Source of the DNA: Lewinellaceae bacterium
GTDB lineage: Bacteria; Bacteroidota; Bacteroidia; Chitinophagales; Saprospiraceae
NCBI GenBank assembly: GCA_016710765.1
Contig: JADJUJ010000006.1
Location: forward strand, 310,001 to 374,000
Reading direction: 5' to 3'
DNA length: 64,000 nt
A model generated the notes under the pieces. That model did no database searches. It worked only from the letters and a program-made list of their open reading frames with translations, and was not told where the DNA came from. The position numbers and the translations under genes were made by a program. This document shows positions 31,512-41,012 of this stretch, piece by piece (the stretch's first letter is position 1; each line of letters starts with the position of its first letter).

Positions 31512-33422
31512 ATGAAAAATATCCTATTTCTAAGCGCATTTTTTCTGTTTTACGGTATTCAGGAAATGCAAGCGCAGCAAATCGTATTTGACCGTGGATT
31601 GCGTGTGGGCGAGCTCACTGTTTTTCCGGAGGTGACCAATCCGAACAATTACTATTACCTGCCCGACAAAGCGTCGGTGGCGACAAACGCCAACGGTAAG
31701 CCAATGTTTTCCTTCATCAAGTATGTCCGTAATACTGATACTGGGGATGGGGGTGCTTCCACCATAACCGAAAGCAACGAGGCCGGCGGGGTAGTACACG
31801 TGCTGGTTAACCTCTCGGTTCCGGAAGATATGCGCAAAAATGCAGAGCGGGAGGTGCAGCGAATCAACAGCGCTGCCCGGCTGATGGGCCCAATTATGTA
31901 CAAAAGCGGAAAAGTAGCGATCATCTCTTCTGTGGTCGGAGCCGATGGCGAAATGACAAAAAAGGTGGTGGGCATCGGTCCCGCGCCGATTCTGGATGGC
32001 GAGAAAGCAGCGCTTTCCGTATTGTTAACCAAGCAAGGCGCTGACATTCTCTGGGCAACCTTTCAGACGCCAACACCCGACTTCAGTTTCTCCTTTGAAA
32101 TGGATGCCCGTGGGTATTTGTCGCCCAAAAGTGTGAAAATCGAAGCAGATTTTGAACAAATCTATTCCCACAAAGGCATTGAAATTGCCGCCAGAACTCC
32201 CGTTTTGGCTGCAGAAATCAAGGCCGACTTCGATGAGCTGACCAACACAGGCGCCATAAAAGTGGAGCAAATCGGTGAGGATGCCGATCTCAACAAACTA
32301 AAAGAAACAGCGTATAACCAGCTGGTCAACCTTATGTTCGACCGGGTGGGCGGACAGGGCGTTCCCGAACTCTCCCAATTGCTCGGGACCAACAACCAGC
32401 CCAGCATGCTCGATAGGGCGACCACCATGCTCACCACTGCCCGGCAGGAAGCGCGGGACGAGAACACGCGGTTGGCAACCGAGGCCAGAACCAATCGGGA
32501 CTATGAGCGGCGCATCCGGGCAGAATCCCGGACTGCGATGGATTCCTTCTACCGGGCGCACAACATCCCCTATACTTTTCCACCCCTCACGGCTGCTGAT
32601 ACCGCTGCCCCCCAGGTGGAAAGGGTTCCCATTCCGGGTTTCGCTGTGGCGGCTTCTTTCCAACTCAAGGAAGTGCGCCGGAAAGGCAAATACACCATCG
32701 ACCTGAACAAGTATACGGAGGACATGCGGACTTTCGTGTTTTCAGAATCAGTGGGTAATGTGAAGCAAAAATGCGAAGAATGTTTCGTGCGCATCAACCT
32801 AGACGACCCCCTCTACAAACAACGGGAGGTGCACGCCAAACTGGTGGGCGTCAATGCAAACGATTTCGAGACTTATGTGAACAATGTGGAAATCGTATTG
32901 CGCAAAAAGCACCAAAATGGACAGGAAACCGTGCGGAACATCATCATTGATCGTAAAAAATTCAACAATGATGGAAACGATTTCACGATGATCTATGGCT
33001 GGCAGGGCGACGATAACCGTAAAAAATGGCTGAGTTTCGATTTCAAGACCAAATGGACTTTCAACAACGGTTCACAGGTTGAAACGGAGTGGGCGAGCCA
33101 GGAATTTGCAGCCATCAACCTCGTTCCGCCGCTGGTCAAAAGGGATATCTATGTTGAACTCGATCCTGAATTCGCGCAAAACGAAAACCTCCGAGCTGTT
33201 GAAATAAAAATCTTCAACAATTCCGTCTTGGGTAGGGAGGAAGTTAAAACAGTGAGCTTGAAAACGGCAGACAATATACTCTCCAAAAGTGTGGAGGTTA
33301 TCATGCCCCAAAACATAGAAGATTATCAGTACGAAGTGGTTTTGTTTCCAAAGGGCAAATCTCCTGTTAAGATGTCTAAAAAGAACTCCAATTACGGGAG
33401 TATTTACCTGGACTCGATCTGA
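31512..33422 (+). CDS. Secreted YYYLP-family protein, subtype A, intact
   Basis: 636 residues. Signal peptide MKNILFLSAFFLFYGIQEMQAQ; mature start IVFDRGLRVGELTVFPEVTN; YYYLPDKASVATNANGKPMF; EAGGVVHVLVNLSVPEDMRK; GPIMYKSGKVAIISSVVGAD; ADILWATFQTPTPDFSFSFE. A Gln/Arg-rich linker lies at about 295-345. Then KCEECFVRINLDDPLYKQRE, with a CxxC just before the motif at 428. The C-terminal PPLVKRDIYVELDPEFAQNE domain follows. The twin at 36760 shares every one of these blocks. Predicted extracellular beta-rich protein of unknown role, 13 bp after the previous gene. Confidence 0.8.
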   Translation: MKNILFLSAFFLFYGIQEMQAQQIVFDRGLRVGELTVFPEVTNPNNYYYLPDKASVATNANGKPMFSFIKYVRNTDTGDGGASTITESNEAGGVVHVLVNLSVPEDMRKNAEREVQRINSAARLMGPIMYKSGKVAIISSVVGADGEMTKKVVGIGPAPILDGEKAALSVLLTKQGADILWATFQTPTPDFSFSFEMDARGYLSPKSVKIEADFEQIYSHKGIEIAARTPVLAAEIKADFDELTNTGAIKVEQIGEDADLNKLKETAYNQLVNLMFDRVGGQGVPELSQLLGTNNQPSMLDRATTMLTTARQEARDENTRLATEARTNRDYERRIRAESRTAMDSFYRAHNIPYTFPPLTAADTAAPQVERVPIPGFAVAASFQLKEVRRKGKYTIDLNKYTEDMRTFVFSESVGNVKQKCEECFVRINLDDPLYKQREVHAKLVGVNANDFETYVNNVEIVLRKKHQNGQETVRNIIIDRKKFNNDGNDFTMIYGWQGDDNRKKWLSFDFKTKWTFNNGSQVETEWASQEFAAINLVPPLVKRDIYVELDPEFAQNENLRAVEIKIFNNSVLGREEVKTVSLKTADNILSKSVEVIMPQNIEDYQYEVVLFPKGKSPVKMSKKNSNYGSIYLDSI

Positions 33423-33451
33423 TTTTTTCAAACCCTAAACATTTAACTGAC

Positions 33452-34987
33452 ATGAAAAAATATTTCATCCTCTTATTACTTGGCTTGCTTGCCTACGGAA
33501 GTAATGCCCAGGAAGACTGCGCGACAAGCCAGTACCTGGATCGCTTGTTGCAAAGCATGCCTGGCTTGAGAGCGCAGCGGACCAGCCTAGAGGCGCAAAT
33601 CAGAACCTGGGTTCAAAACAACCCTATAGACCCTCACTTGCACCAGATTCCGATAAGCATTCCAGTGGTGGTACATATACTGAAACGCAACGCGGCAGAA
33701 GATGTCAGCGATGCGACCATACGGGCGCAAATTGCCCTCACCAATGAGCATTTAAAAGGTAATGCACCCAACATTTCTACTGTACCGATCGAGTTCAGGA
33801 ACCTCAAAGCGAATTGTAGGATAAAATTGGTATTGGCATTCCGCGACCCCAATGGCCGTGCAACAGATGGCATCAAGCGATACACCGTCACCAAGGCAGA
33901 GTACACTATGGGCCTGGACGATGCCAAAAAAGCCTCCACGGGCGGCGCCGATCCCTGGGATCCCAGCCGCTACCTGAATGTCTGGGTTTGCAATTTAAAG
34001 GATTGGTGCGGGTATGGTACGTTCCCCTTTATATATGAAAGTGCGACCACCCTGGATCTGCAAGGAATTGTGATGGAAAGAGGTTGTTTTGGACCCACTG
34101 CTACAAAGAATGGGACCTCTTTTACGCATGAACTCGGACATTTTCTGGGCATAAAGCACGTTTGGGGTGATGCAGACTGCGGCAACGACGATATTGCTGA
34201 CACCCCTCAACAAAAAGATCCAACCATCGGCTCCCCAACCGGCGTACTAGCCACCAACTGTACAGGATCTGCACCAAATGGACGTATGTATCAAAACATG
34301 ATGGACTACTCCGCAAACAGGTGCATGTATACGGTGGGACAGGCCAGAAACATGTGGGCCTACCTCAATTATTACGATACCCAGGCCAGGGCCATCGGTC
34401 GAACAGGCGTTACCTCCCGCAACAGCCTGACCAACTCCGATGCGCTCCTGCCCCCAGGTGGCACCGCTGTGGAATATACCGTGGATTTTATCCCGGAATA
34501 TGAAAACCTGCCCGCCTGGAAAGCAGCGCTGGCTATGGTGCACTCTCACGTAACCCAAACCTGTATTACTGTCGATGAGATCAACCGCTTGACAGCTGCA
34601 GGAGGGAGTGCCAGGGGCTCGCGGTACCAAAGTCTTCCGGCAGATTTGGCCAATGCTATTTTCGGTTTGGGACTGTCTGCTGAAGAAGTGATTATGTCTT
34701 ATACGCCACAAGGATTTATGTACGATGTTATGGGCAGAGGACCAGTTGCCCTGATAGAGAAGGGTAGCGTCAGCCTTTACGGACTTGTCATCAGTGGTAT
34801 GCGGGTACAGGGCGACGATGCGGTGGTCATGATTTCCGACCCCATGAATGTGGGGCCGCAGCAATTTCACCTGGCTGTAACGCAGGACGGACATCAAAAA
34901 ACGGTTCCCTATGACGACCTGGTTGCGTTTATGGACAATGCTGTTATTGCTGGCAAAACAATCTATATCGTCCGGCCGCCAAACTAG
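33452..34987 (+). CDS. M43 (cytophagalysin-type) metallopeptidase with degenerate papain-like C-domain
   Basis: 511 residues. Signal peptide about 1-20 (MKKYFILLLLGLLAYGSNAQ). The metzincin motif HELGHFLGIKH has zinc ligands His226, His230 and His236 and catalytic Glu227. The Met-turn is NMMDYSANRCM, and DADCGNDDIADTP is typical of M43 (pappalysin-related). After about residue 345 a second domain reads DFIPEYENLPAWKAALAMVH, DLANAIFGLGLSAEEVIM, GPVALIEKG and SDPMNVGPQQF. That matches papain-like (AvrRpt2/C39-like) folds, except that the Cys of CWAA and the His of the HAVV strand appear absent. The stop codon TAG lies in the end of a repeat element. Predicted to cleave surface or extracellular protein. 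Confidence 0.85.
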   Translation: MKKYFILLLLGLLAYGSNAQEDCATSQYLDRLLQSMPGLRAQRTSLEAQIRTWVQNNPIDPHLHQIPISIPVVVHILKRNAAEDVSDATIRAQIALTNEHLKGNAPNISTVPIEFRNLKANCRIKLVLAFRDPNGRATDGIKRYTVTKAEYTMGLDDAKKASTGGADPWDPSRYLNVWVCNLKDWCGYGTFPFIYESATTLDLQGIVMERGCFGPTATKNGTSFTHELGHFLGIKHVWGDADCGNDDIADTPQQKDPTIGSPTGVLATNCTGSAPNGRMYQNMMDYSANRCMYTVGQARNMWAYLNYYDTQARAIGRTGVTSRNSLTNSDALLPPGGTAVEYTVDFIPEYENLPAWKAALAMVHSHVTQTCITVDEINRLTAAGGSARGSRYQSLPADLANAIFGLGLSAEEVIMSYTPQGFMYDVMGRGPVALIEKGSVSLYGLVISGMRVQGDDAVVMISDPMNVGPQQFHLAVTQDGHQKTVPYDDLVAFMDNAVIAGKTIYIVRPPN

Positions 34988-35148
34988 TGCAGCATCGGGC
35001 GAATACCCTGTGAAGTGGCGAGGCAGATTTTTCATTCATCAAGGCGTGAGGAGGGCGAAATGCGGGACATTTTAACCGACGAACAACGCAGATAAAGGGA
35101 AAATGTGGCCGTCACTTCACAGGGTATTCGCCGGACGCTGCACTAGTT
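34982..35148. repeat. 167-bp palindromic MITE-like element
   Basis: Left arm AACTAGTGCAGC (34982) continuing GGGCGAATACCCTGTGAAGT; the right arm is its inverted copy, ending GCTGCACTAGTT at 35148. The arms match over about 35 bp with a few mismatches. No coding capacity. It fills the gap between the two M43 genes and provides the TAG stop of the first. Confidence 0.75.
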
Positions 35149-35189
35149 CGCCTCCTACCATATTTTATTAAAATCAAAAATCCTACCCA

Positions 35190-36719
35190 ATGAAAAACAT
35201 GCTGCTATTGTGCATACTTATGCTGGTCATCCAGGCAGGATACGCACAGCAAACAGAATGTGGAACGGATGAGTACTTGCAAATGCAATTGCGTCGGAAT
35301 CCGGGTATGCAAGCGCAAATCAACGATTTTATGACACAGGTTGCTACCTGGCTGCGCGAGCATCCTGCCGACCCTGATTTGCACGGAATTCCGGTTACCA
35401 TACCCGTGGTTTTCCACGTGTTGTATAAAAATGCAGGGGAAAATCTTGCCAAAGCCACCATTGAAGAACAAGTGCGCATCACCAATGCGCAACTGGCAAG
35501 ACGGGCTTCCAATTACAACACTACCCCTGCGCCCTTCAAACAGGTTGCTGCAGATGCCCGTATTCAGATTGCCCTGGCTCGCAGGGATCCGAGCGGCCGT
35601 CCAACCGACGGAATCGATCGCCAAAGCGTTACCAAGGCGGTTTATACCCAGGAACTAAACGATGCCAAACAAAGTTCGCAAGGCGGCGTAGATGCCTGGG
35701 ATCCCAGCCGGTATCTGAATGTTTGGGTCTGCGACATCACTGCTTCCTGGCTGGCAGCCGGCTGGGTGCTCAATGGCTATGCGGTCTTCCCATACGAAAC
35801 CACTACACCCCCCAACCTGCACGGCGTGGTGATGAATTACAGGAACATCGGTTCCGGAGAAAGCCGTGGCGGCGCAACATTTACCCATGAACTGGGCCAT
35901 TTTTTGGGCCTGGAACACATTTGGGGAAATGCCAATTGCGGCGACGATCTGGTGGGTGATACGCCTACCCAGGCAGCCTTGAATACGGGTTGTCCGACCT
36001 TCCCAAAAGTTTCCGCCTGCACCGGAAATGGCGCCAACGGAGACATGTTTTACAATTACATGGATTACACCAATTGCCAAACGATGTTCACACAGGGACA
36101 GGCCCGACGGATGTGGGGTTTCCTCAATTTTGCCTCTGCCCGCTCCAGTTTGTTGCGTTCTGATGCACTCATGCCCGCTGCAGCAAGGCCTCCTTATGTC
36201 GTTGATTTTATCCCCGAATACAGCAACTTGCCCTCCTGGAAAGCCTCGCTGGCAATGGTCCATTCCTATGTTGTGCAGCAATGTGTCACCATAGCGGAGG
36301 TCAACCGCCTGATAGGTGCAGGTAGTTCAGCAAGAGGAAGTCACCTGAGCTCCGTACCTGCAGACCTGGCCAATGCTGTTTTTGGTTTGGGATTGCAGGC
36401 GGATGAAGTGCTTGCTTGCTACACACCAGCGGGATTCAACGACAATGTGATGAACAGGGGTCCGGTGGCCCTTGTAGAAGTCAGTGGCAGTTCCATTTTT
36501 GGAATCATCGTCACAGGAATGCAGGTATCGGGTAGTACCGCCACCGTCAGCATCAACGACCCGCTCGACATAGGGCCGCAAACCTTTTTGAGCCGGGTAC
36601 TCCGGGCACAATCTGGTCATGAAAAGGTTGTCGACTACACTGATTTAATGACCGGCATGGAAACCGCAGTGCGGAATGGGAAGCGCCTCTATTTTGTACG
36701 GCCTATAAGCTCCATTTAG
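35190..36719 (+). CDS. M43 metallopeptidase with degenerate papain-like C-domain, paralogue
   Basis: 509 residues, a tandem duplicate of the previous gene. Signal peptide MKNMLLLCILMLVIQAGYAQ. HELGHFLGLEHIWGNANCGD carries His233, Glu234, His237 and His243; the Met-turn is NYMDYTNCQTMF. The C-domain shows LPSWKASLAMVHSYVVQQCV, DLANAVFGLGLQADEVLACY, GPVALVEVSGSSIFGIIVTG and INDPLDIGPQTF. As in its twin, neither the papain Cys nor His is in place, so this domain probably binds rather than cuts. It ends in YFVRPISSI, slightly longer than the twin, whose end was set by the inserted repeat. Confidence 0.86.
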   Translation: MKNMLLLCILMLVIQAGYAQQTECGTDEYLQMQLRRNPGMQAQINDFMTQVATWLREHPADPDLHGIPVTIPVVFHVLYKNAGENLAKATIEEQVRITNAQLARRASNYNTTPAPFKQVAADARIQIALARRDPSGRPTDGIDRQSVTKAVYTQELNDAKQSSQGGVDAWDPSRYLNVWVCDITASWLAAGWVLNGYAVFPYETTTPPNLHGVVMNYRNIGSGESRGGATFTHELGHFLGLEHIWGNANCGDDLVGDTPTQAALNTGCPTFPKVSACTGNGANGDMFYNYMDYTNCQTMFTQGQARRMWGFLNFASARSSLLRSDALMPAAARPPYVVDFIPEYSNLPSWKASLAMVHSYVVQQCVTIAEVNRLIGAGSSARGSHLSSVPADLANAVFGLGLQADEVLACYTPAGFNDNVMNRGPVALVEVSGSSIFGIIVTGMQVSGSTATVSINDPLDIGPQTFLSRVLRAQSGHEKVVDYTDLMTGMETAVRNGKRLYFVRPISSI

Positions 36720-36759
36720 TGAACAAAAAGCCTGCTAATTGAATGCAAAACCGAAAATT

Positions 36760-38877
36760 ATGAATAAAATATTTTTCCTGCTGCTGTTTTTAATCTGCAC
36801 ACAACCCGCTGTTTTTTCCCAGCAAATTTTGTTGGACAAGCCTACGCGAGCCGGCGATCTCATCCTTTTTCCGGAGTTGGGAGAAGGGAATAAAAACTAT
36901 TACTACCTGCCAGATAAACCCAGATTGGGCATTCATCCCGATGGCAAACCCATGTTCTCCTTTGTCAGGTTTGTGAAAAACCAGGCAACCAGCGCAGAAT
37001 CAAATTCTGCCATTACGGAAAGCCTTGTAGGTGGTGGGGTAGTGCATGCGCTGGTAGAACTTCATGTATCGGACGAACAGGTAAAAGAAGCAGAACGGGC
37101 CTTACAACGCATCAATGCCGGCGCCATAATTGTCGGCCCGGTTGTTTTCAAATCCGGTACGGTAGCACTGGTATCAGCTGTTGCCGACAAAAATGGCGAT
37201 TTCGCCAAAACGGTGGTAGGACTAGGAAGTGCACCCGTTCTGGAAAACCAAAAAGCGGCAGTGGCAGTCTTGCTGAACCCGCTGGGTGCCAGGATATTAT
37301 GGGAAACGTTCAATACCCCAACCCCCGATTTCTCCATTCTTTTTGAAATGGAAGTTGCGGGATTTCTGGCGCCTAAAAAGGTGACTATTGAGGCCGATTT
37401 CGATCAGATGTACAAGAACCAAACCTTTGAGGCCGCGGTGGCCATGCCGGTTTTGCAGGCAGAAATAGGGTTTGCCATCGACGATATGATGAACAATGGC
37501 GTCATCAAGGTTACTCAGGTCGGAGAAGACCAATCGCTTGATAAGATGCGAGACGCCGTTTGTACCCAACTCATGAACCTGATGTTCGAAAGAGTTGGTG
37601 GTACCGGTGTACCGCAAATCAACCAGTTGATGGGCATGAACAATCAGCCCAGCGTGCTGGATCGCGCCTCGGGTATGTTGCGGCAAAACCAGGATAATGA
37701 ACGCAAGCAACAGGCTCAGGCCAACAGCCAGGCGAACCGGACACAGCCTACACCCGCTGCGGGCGGGAACACCCGGCCGCCAGCCGGTAATACGCCGACT
37801 CCTACCCCAACTCCAGCCCCTACCCCTGCCCCTACCCCCGCTCCTACTCCTCCCCCTGCTGGCGGGGAGGGAACCAATCCAGGCGCTGCTACAGACGCTA
37901 CCAGCACCACACCTGCTCCCACCCCAGCGCCAACACCGACTCCAACGCCGACTCCTGCACCAACCCCTGCCCCGGCTACAACTGGTACCACTGGAAATAC
38001 TGGCTCAACCCCTGCGCCAGCCGGCGGAACGACGCCATCCGGTTCCGGAAACCAAGCTGGCCAACAGGGCAGCAGCGGTGGTGGAATAGGCTCCTCCTTG
38101 TCCATCGCAGTATCTTACAAAATGCGGGAAATGCGGCAGCGCGGCAAGTATTATGTGAATTTCAACAAGTTTACGGAAACGACCCGCCCGATGGTGTTTG
38201 CCTACAACCTGGGCAGCGTAAAAAAACAATGTCCAACCTGTTTCCGTGAGGTAAACCTGGAAGACCCGCTCATGCAACAACGGGAAATCAATGCCACTCT
38301 GGGCGGAATGAATTCGGCGGATTTTGGCCAGTACGTCAATTTTGTCAGTGTTGTGTTGAAAAAACAACACGAAAACGGTGAACAGACCGTCCGGGAAGTG
38401 AAAATAGACAAGACGGAGTTCAATCAGACCGGCAATTTTTACAAAATGCTCTATGGTTTTCAAGGAGATAAGGACCGCCTGAAATGGCTTAATTACGAGT
38501 ACAAAACCAAGTGGAGCTTTTTTGGCGATTATTCTGTAGAAACACCCTGGCAAAAAAGCGATTTCGGCAGCATTGCACTGGAACCGCCGTTTGTCCGCAA
38601 AACGGTATACCTCGAGGCCGATCCCGACTTTATCAAACAAGAAGGCATCCGGGCGGTAGAAGTGGCGCTGTACAGCCAACTCAGTGGCAAAACGGATACC
38701 AAGCGGATTTTATTGAAAACCAATCGGGATGAGCTATCCAAATCGGTGGAGATTCTTTTACCGAGAAACGCCGAGGAGTACGAATACGAAATTACCTGGT
38801 TTGTAAAAGGTTCGGAACCCCGACAAATTCCGCGTGCCAAAACCAAGTATGGACGAATTGACCTCGATCATTTTTAA
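36760..38877 (+). CDS. Secreted YYYLP-family protein, subtype A, with Pro/Thr-rich linker
   Basis: 705 residues from the ATG at 36760 (MNKIFFLLLFLICTQPAVFS signal); the open frame reaches a TTG at 36739. It is co-linear with the 31512 protein: YYYLPDKPRLGIHPDGKPMF, GGGVVHALVELHVSDEQVKE, PTPDFSILFEMEVAGFLAPK, KKQCPTCFREVNLEDPLMQQ (motif at 498) and PPFVRKTVYLEADPDFIKQE. It differs by an insert at about 329-425 dominated by PTPTPAP, GTTGNTG and SGSGNQ repeats, a flexible wall- or matrix-spanning type linker. First family gene after the two metallopeptidases. Confidence 0.8.
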   Translation: MNKIFFLLLFLICTQPAVFSQQILLDKPTRAGDLILFPELGEGNKNYYYLPDKPRLGIHPDGKPMFSFVRFVKNQATSAESNSAITESLVGGGVVHALVELHVSDEQVKEAERALQRINAGAIIVGPVVFKSGTVALVSAVADKNGDFAKTVVGLGSAPVLENQKAAVAVLLNPLGARILWETFNTPTPDFSILFEMEVAGFLAPKKVTIEADFDQMYKNQTFEAAVAMPVLQAEIGFAIDDMMNNGVIKVTQVGEDQSLDKMRDAVCTQLMNLMFERVGGTGVPQINQLMGMNNQPSVLDRASGMLRQNQDNERKQQAQANSQANRTQPTPAAGGNTRPPAGNTPTPTPTPAPTPAPTPAPTPPPAGGEGTNPGAATDATSTTPAPTPAPTPTPTPTPAPTPAPATTGTTGNTGSTPAPAGGTTPSGSGNQAGQQGSSGGGIGSSLSIAVSYKMREMRQRGKYYVNFNKFTETTRPMVFAYNLGSVKKQCPTCFREVNLEDPLMQQREINATLGGMNSADFGQYVNFVSVVLKKQHENGEQTVREVKIDKTEFNQTGNFYKMLYGFQGDKDRLKWLNYEYKTKWSFFGDYSVETPWQKSDFGSIALEPPFVRKTVYLEADPDFIKQEGIRAVEVALYSQLSGKTDTKRILLKTNRDELSKSVEILLPRNAEEYEYEITWFVKGSEPRQIPRAKTKYGRIDLDHF

Positions 38878-38889
38878 AAATACGACACC

Positions 38890-39468
38890 ATGATAAAGCA
38901 ATTGCTCAATTATTGCCTGATGGCAGGGGCCCTGCTGGCCAGCAGCATTTCTTTGAATGCCCAAAACTGCGAACCCTTACAATCGGCCAACTCCTCCGGG
39001 CTGGAATCCTTGTTGTCGGGCGACGACAAGATCATTAGTGCCTGTATTATTTCAGAGGGAAGCGATTACATCGCCATTCGCGTAGCGTATTCCGGTTTCA
39101 CCAGCAAGGATTTTAAAGTGGTAGGGAAGGTTATGGACAACATAAAAAAACCATTGCGGGAATTCGAGGACGTTACCATGACGCTGCCCAAAGGAGGCAA
39201 CAGCTTCGACCTCCAATTTAGTTTTAAAAGCGCCAACAAAGCCTACACCAAATCAAGTGTAGAAAGCAAATATATTGCTGTCATCATCAGCCCTGCCAAC
39301 GATCCGCTTTCCGGATTCGACATTGGGGGCACTTCCATACTCGGCACTTCTGCCATGTACAAATTGGACCGATCCTGGGCCGTAGGTGCCAGTGGCGGCG
39401 ACAATTCGAAAGTCACCGTTAATGTCACCTTAACCCCTTATAGAAGTGCTTCGACCATAAAACAATAA
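38890..39468 (+). CDS. Secreted protein of unknown function
   Basis: 192 residues. Signal peptide about 1-24 (MIKQLLNYCLMAGALLASSISLNAQ). Not recognised. It contains LLSGDDKIISACIISEGSDY, a KDFKVVGKVMDNIKKPLREF segment and a closing VTVNVTLTPYRSAS strand, suggesting one small beta-sandwich. It sits 12 bp after a YYYLP-family gene and 4 bp before the next, so it belongs to the same transcription unit. Confidence 0.7.
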   Translation: MIKQLLNYCLMAGALLASSISLNAQNCEPLQSANSSGLESLLSGDDKIISACIISEGSDYIAIRVAYSGFTSKDFKVVGKVMDNIKKPLREFEDVTMTLPKGGNSFDLQFSFKSANKAYTKSSVESKYIAVIISPANDPLSGFDIGGTSILGTSAMYKLDRSWAVGASGGDNSKVTVNVTLTPYRSASTIKQ

Positions 39469-39472
39469 GACC

Positions 39473-41009
39473 ATGAACAACATAATTTATAAAATCACCG
39501 CGCTTTTATTAGCCGGAATATTGCCGCTGGCGCTGAATGCTCAGATAGAGCGAACAACCATTCCCGTTAGAGCAAGTCCCACCGTGATCAAGGCGGACCC
39601 CAAATACACTGAACAGATAAAAGTTCGGGATATGACCGAGTTCAAAAGGGTGACCCCGGAAAGGGTAGGGAGCAATCCTGGCAATACCAGCAATCCCGGG
39701 AGTTCCGGCAATACGGGTACTACTCCCCCGGTAAATCTGGAAGAGTTGGAGCGCCAGGGGCCTTCCAATAAACCTTTCAACGTTGCCAACCTGGTGCAAT
39801 CGGATGTTGATTTTACAGGAGATAAGGTACTCAATGTGTACAATACCATCTTTCGGGATGCCAACATGAAATCAGGTTACTACTACTACCTGCCAGCATC
39901 CTACTCGCTTACCTGGTCGGCAACCACCAGTTCCTACGATTTCCAGGTGACTTATGGAGCTGCAGGTCGGGTGACGGTGACGGCTATCCTGCGACCAAAA
40001 CTAAGCAAAAATGATCTGGACATGGCCCGGGACATTCTGAGCCAGAACATCAAAGGCAAGCCCGAGCAAGGTTTTGGTATCAAGGAGTTTATTGCGATCC
40101 CCATGTCGGAAGCCCCAGAACTGGAGTTTACCAAACTTAGCCAGTTTGGTGTTTCCACTGAAAATGTATCGCTGCGCCCACCCTCCGATTTAACCGACCC
40201 GATTTACATTTCCTTTCCCACCGATCTGATCGATGAGCTGATGGCGATGTTTTTCAACAATGTCGGTTTGTACGGGGATGTGCTCGTACACCCGGATGGC
40301 GAAGGGATGCCCAGTACCATTCGTATTCCTTTTAACCTGAAAATCGACTCGCCGGATACGTACGGGAAATTTGAAATGCAAGCATCGAGCTGGCGTGCCA
40401 ATCCCTGGAGAAATACAACCGACTATCCGGTGGTACTCACCAATTTCCACGTCCTGAAACGCGAAAATACCGGGATTTATAAGGTTTACACCTGGAAAAC
40501 AGGTGATGTCGAAACACCCAATGGCGCCATGGTGAATTTTGATGCCAATTCGGTTCCGGCCTGGATTGACACCGATCCTTCTATTAAAAGAATCTGGATG
40601 GATTATGCCATCAAATCCTGCAGCAATTGCAATGTGGTGGTTAAAAAGAAAATTGTCGGCACCATTCAGGATTACGAGGCCGCCCGTCCGGAAAAATTGG
40701 AATTCACCATCCTGACGCCAATGAGCTTTACCAAGGCCAGCCTGATGAAAATTTCCATTCGTTCTTTTCAGGCAACCCCTGAAGGCAACAGCAAAATTGA
40801 ATTGCCTTCCCTGACGGTAAGCCAGGACGGCGCTGTGTTGGATGGTGGTACCCTGTATGTAAAAGGCGGAAAATGGATTTTGAATATAAAATGAAGGTAT
40901 ACATGGAGGACGGAACCCCTACGAATCCGATTGGATCAAATCGAGCAACAAGGAGGTGGTGATTGGTTCGGCACAAATCAGGCAGTACATCGACCATTTT
41001 AAAAACTAG
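39473..41009 (+). CDS. Divergent YYYLP-family secreted protein (two frameshifts)
   Basis: Signal peptide MNNIIYKITALLLAGILPLALNAQ. A Gly/Asn/Ser-rich spacer (about 65-85) precedes YYYYLPASYSLTW, then GAAGRVTVTAILRPKLSKND, EFIAIPMSEAPELEFTKLSQ and a late YAIKSCSNCNVVVKKKIVGT with a CxxC as in two subtype-A members. The listed frame would end at 40894. One T short near 40876 (restored KWIFEYKMKVYMEDGT) and one C short near 40915 (restored TPYESDWIKSSNKEV) extend it to 41009, 512 residues in all. Only the N-terminal motif and CxxC tie it to the family, so membership is tentative. Confidence 0.65.
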
Positions 41010-41012
41010 CCC

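Noticed and set aside
37790..37990. Possible CRISPR-like short repeat array
   Set aside because: The repeats are codon-phase PT/AP triplet repeats inside an open reading frame, without spacers of constant length.
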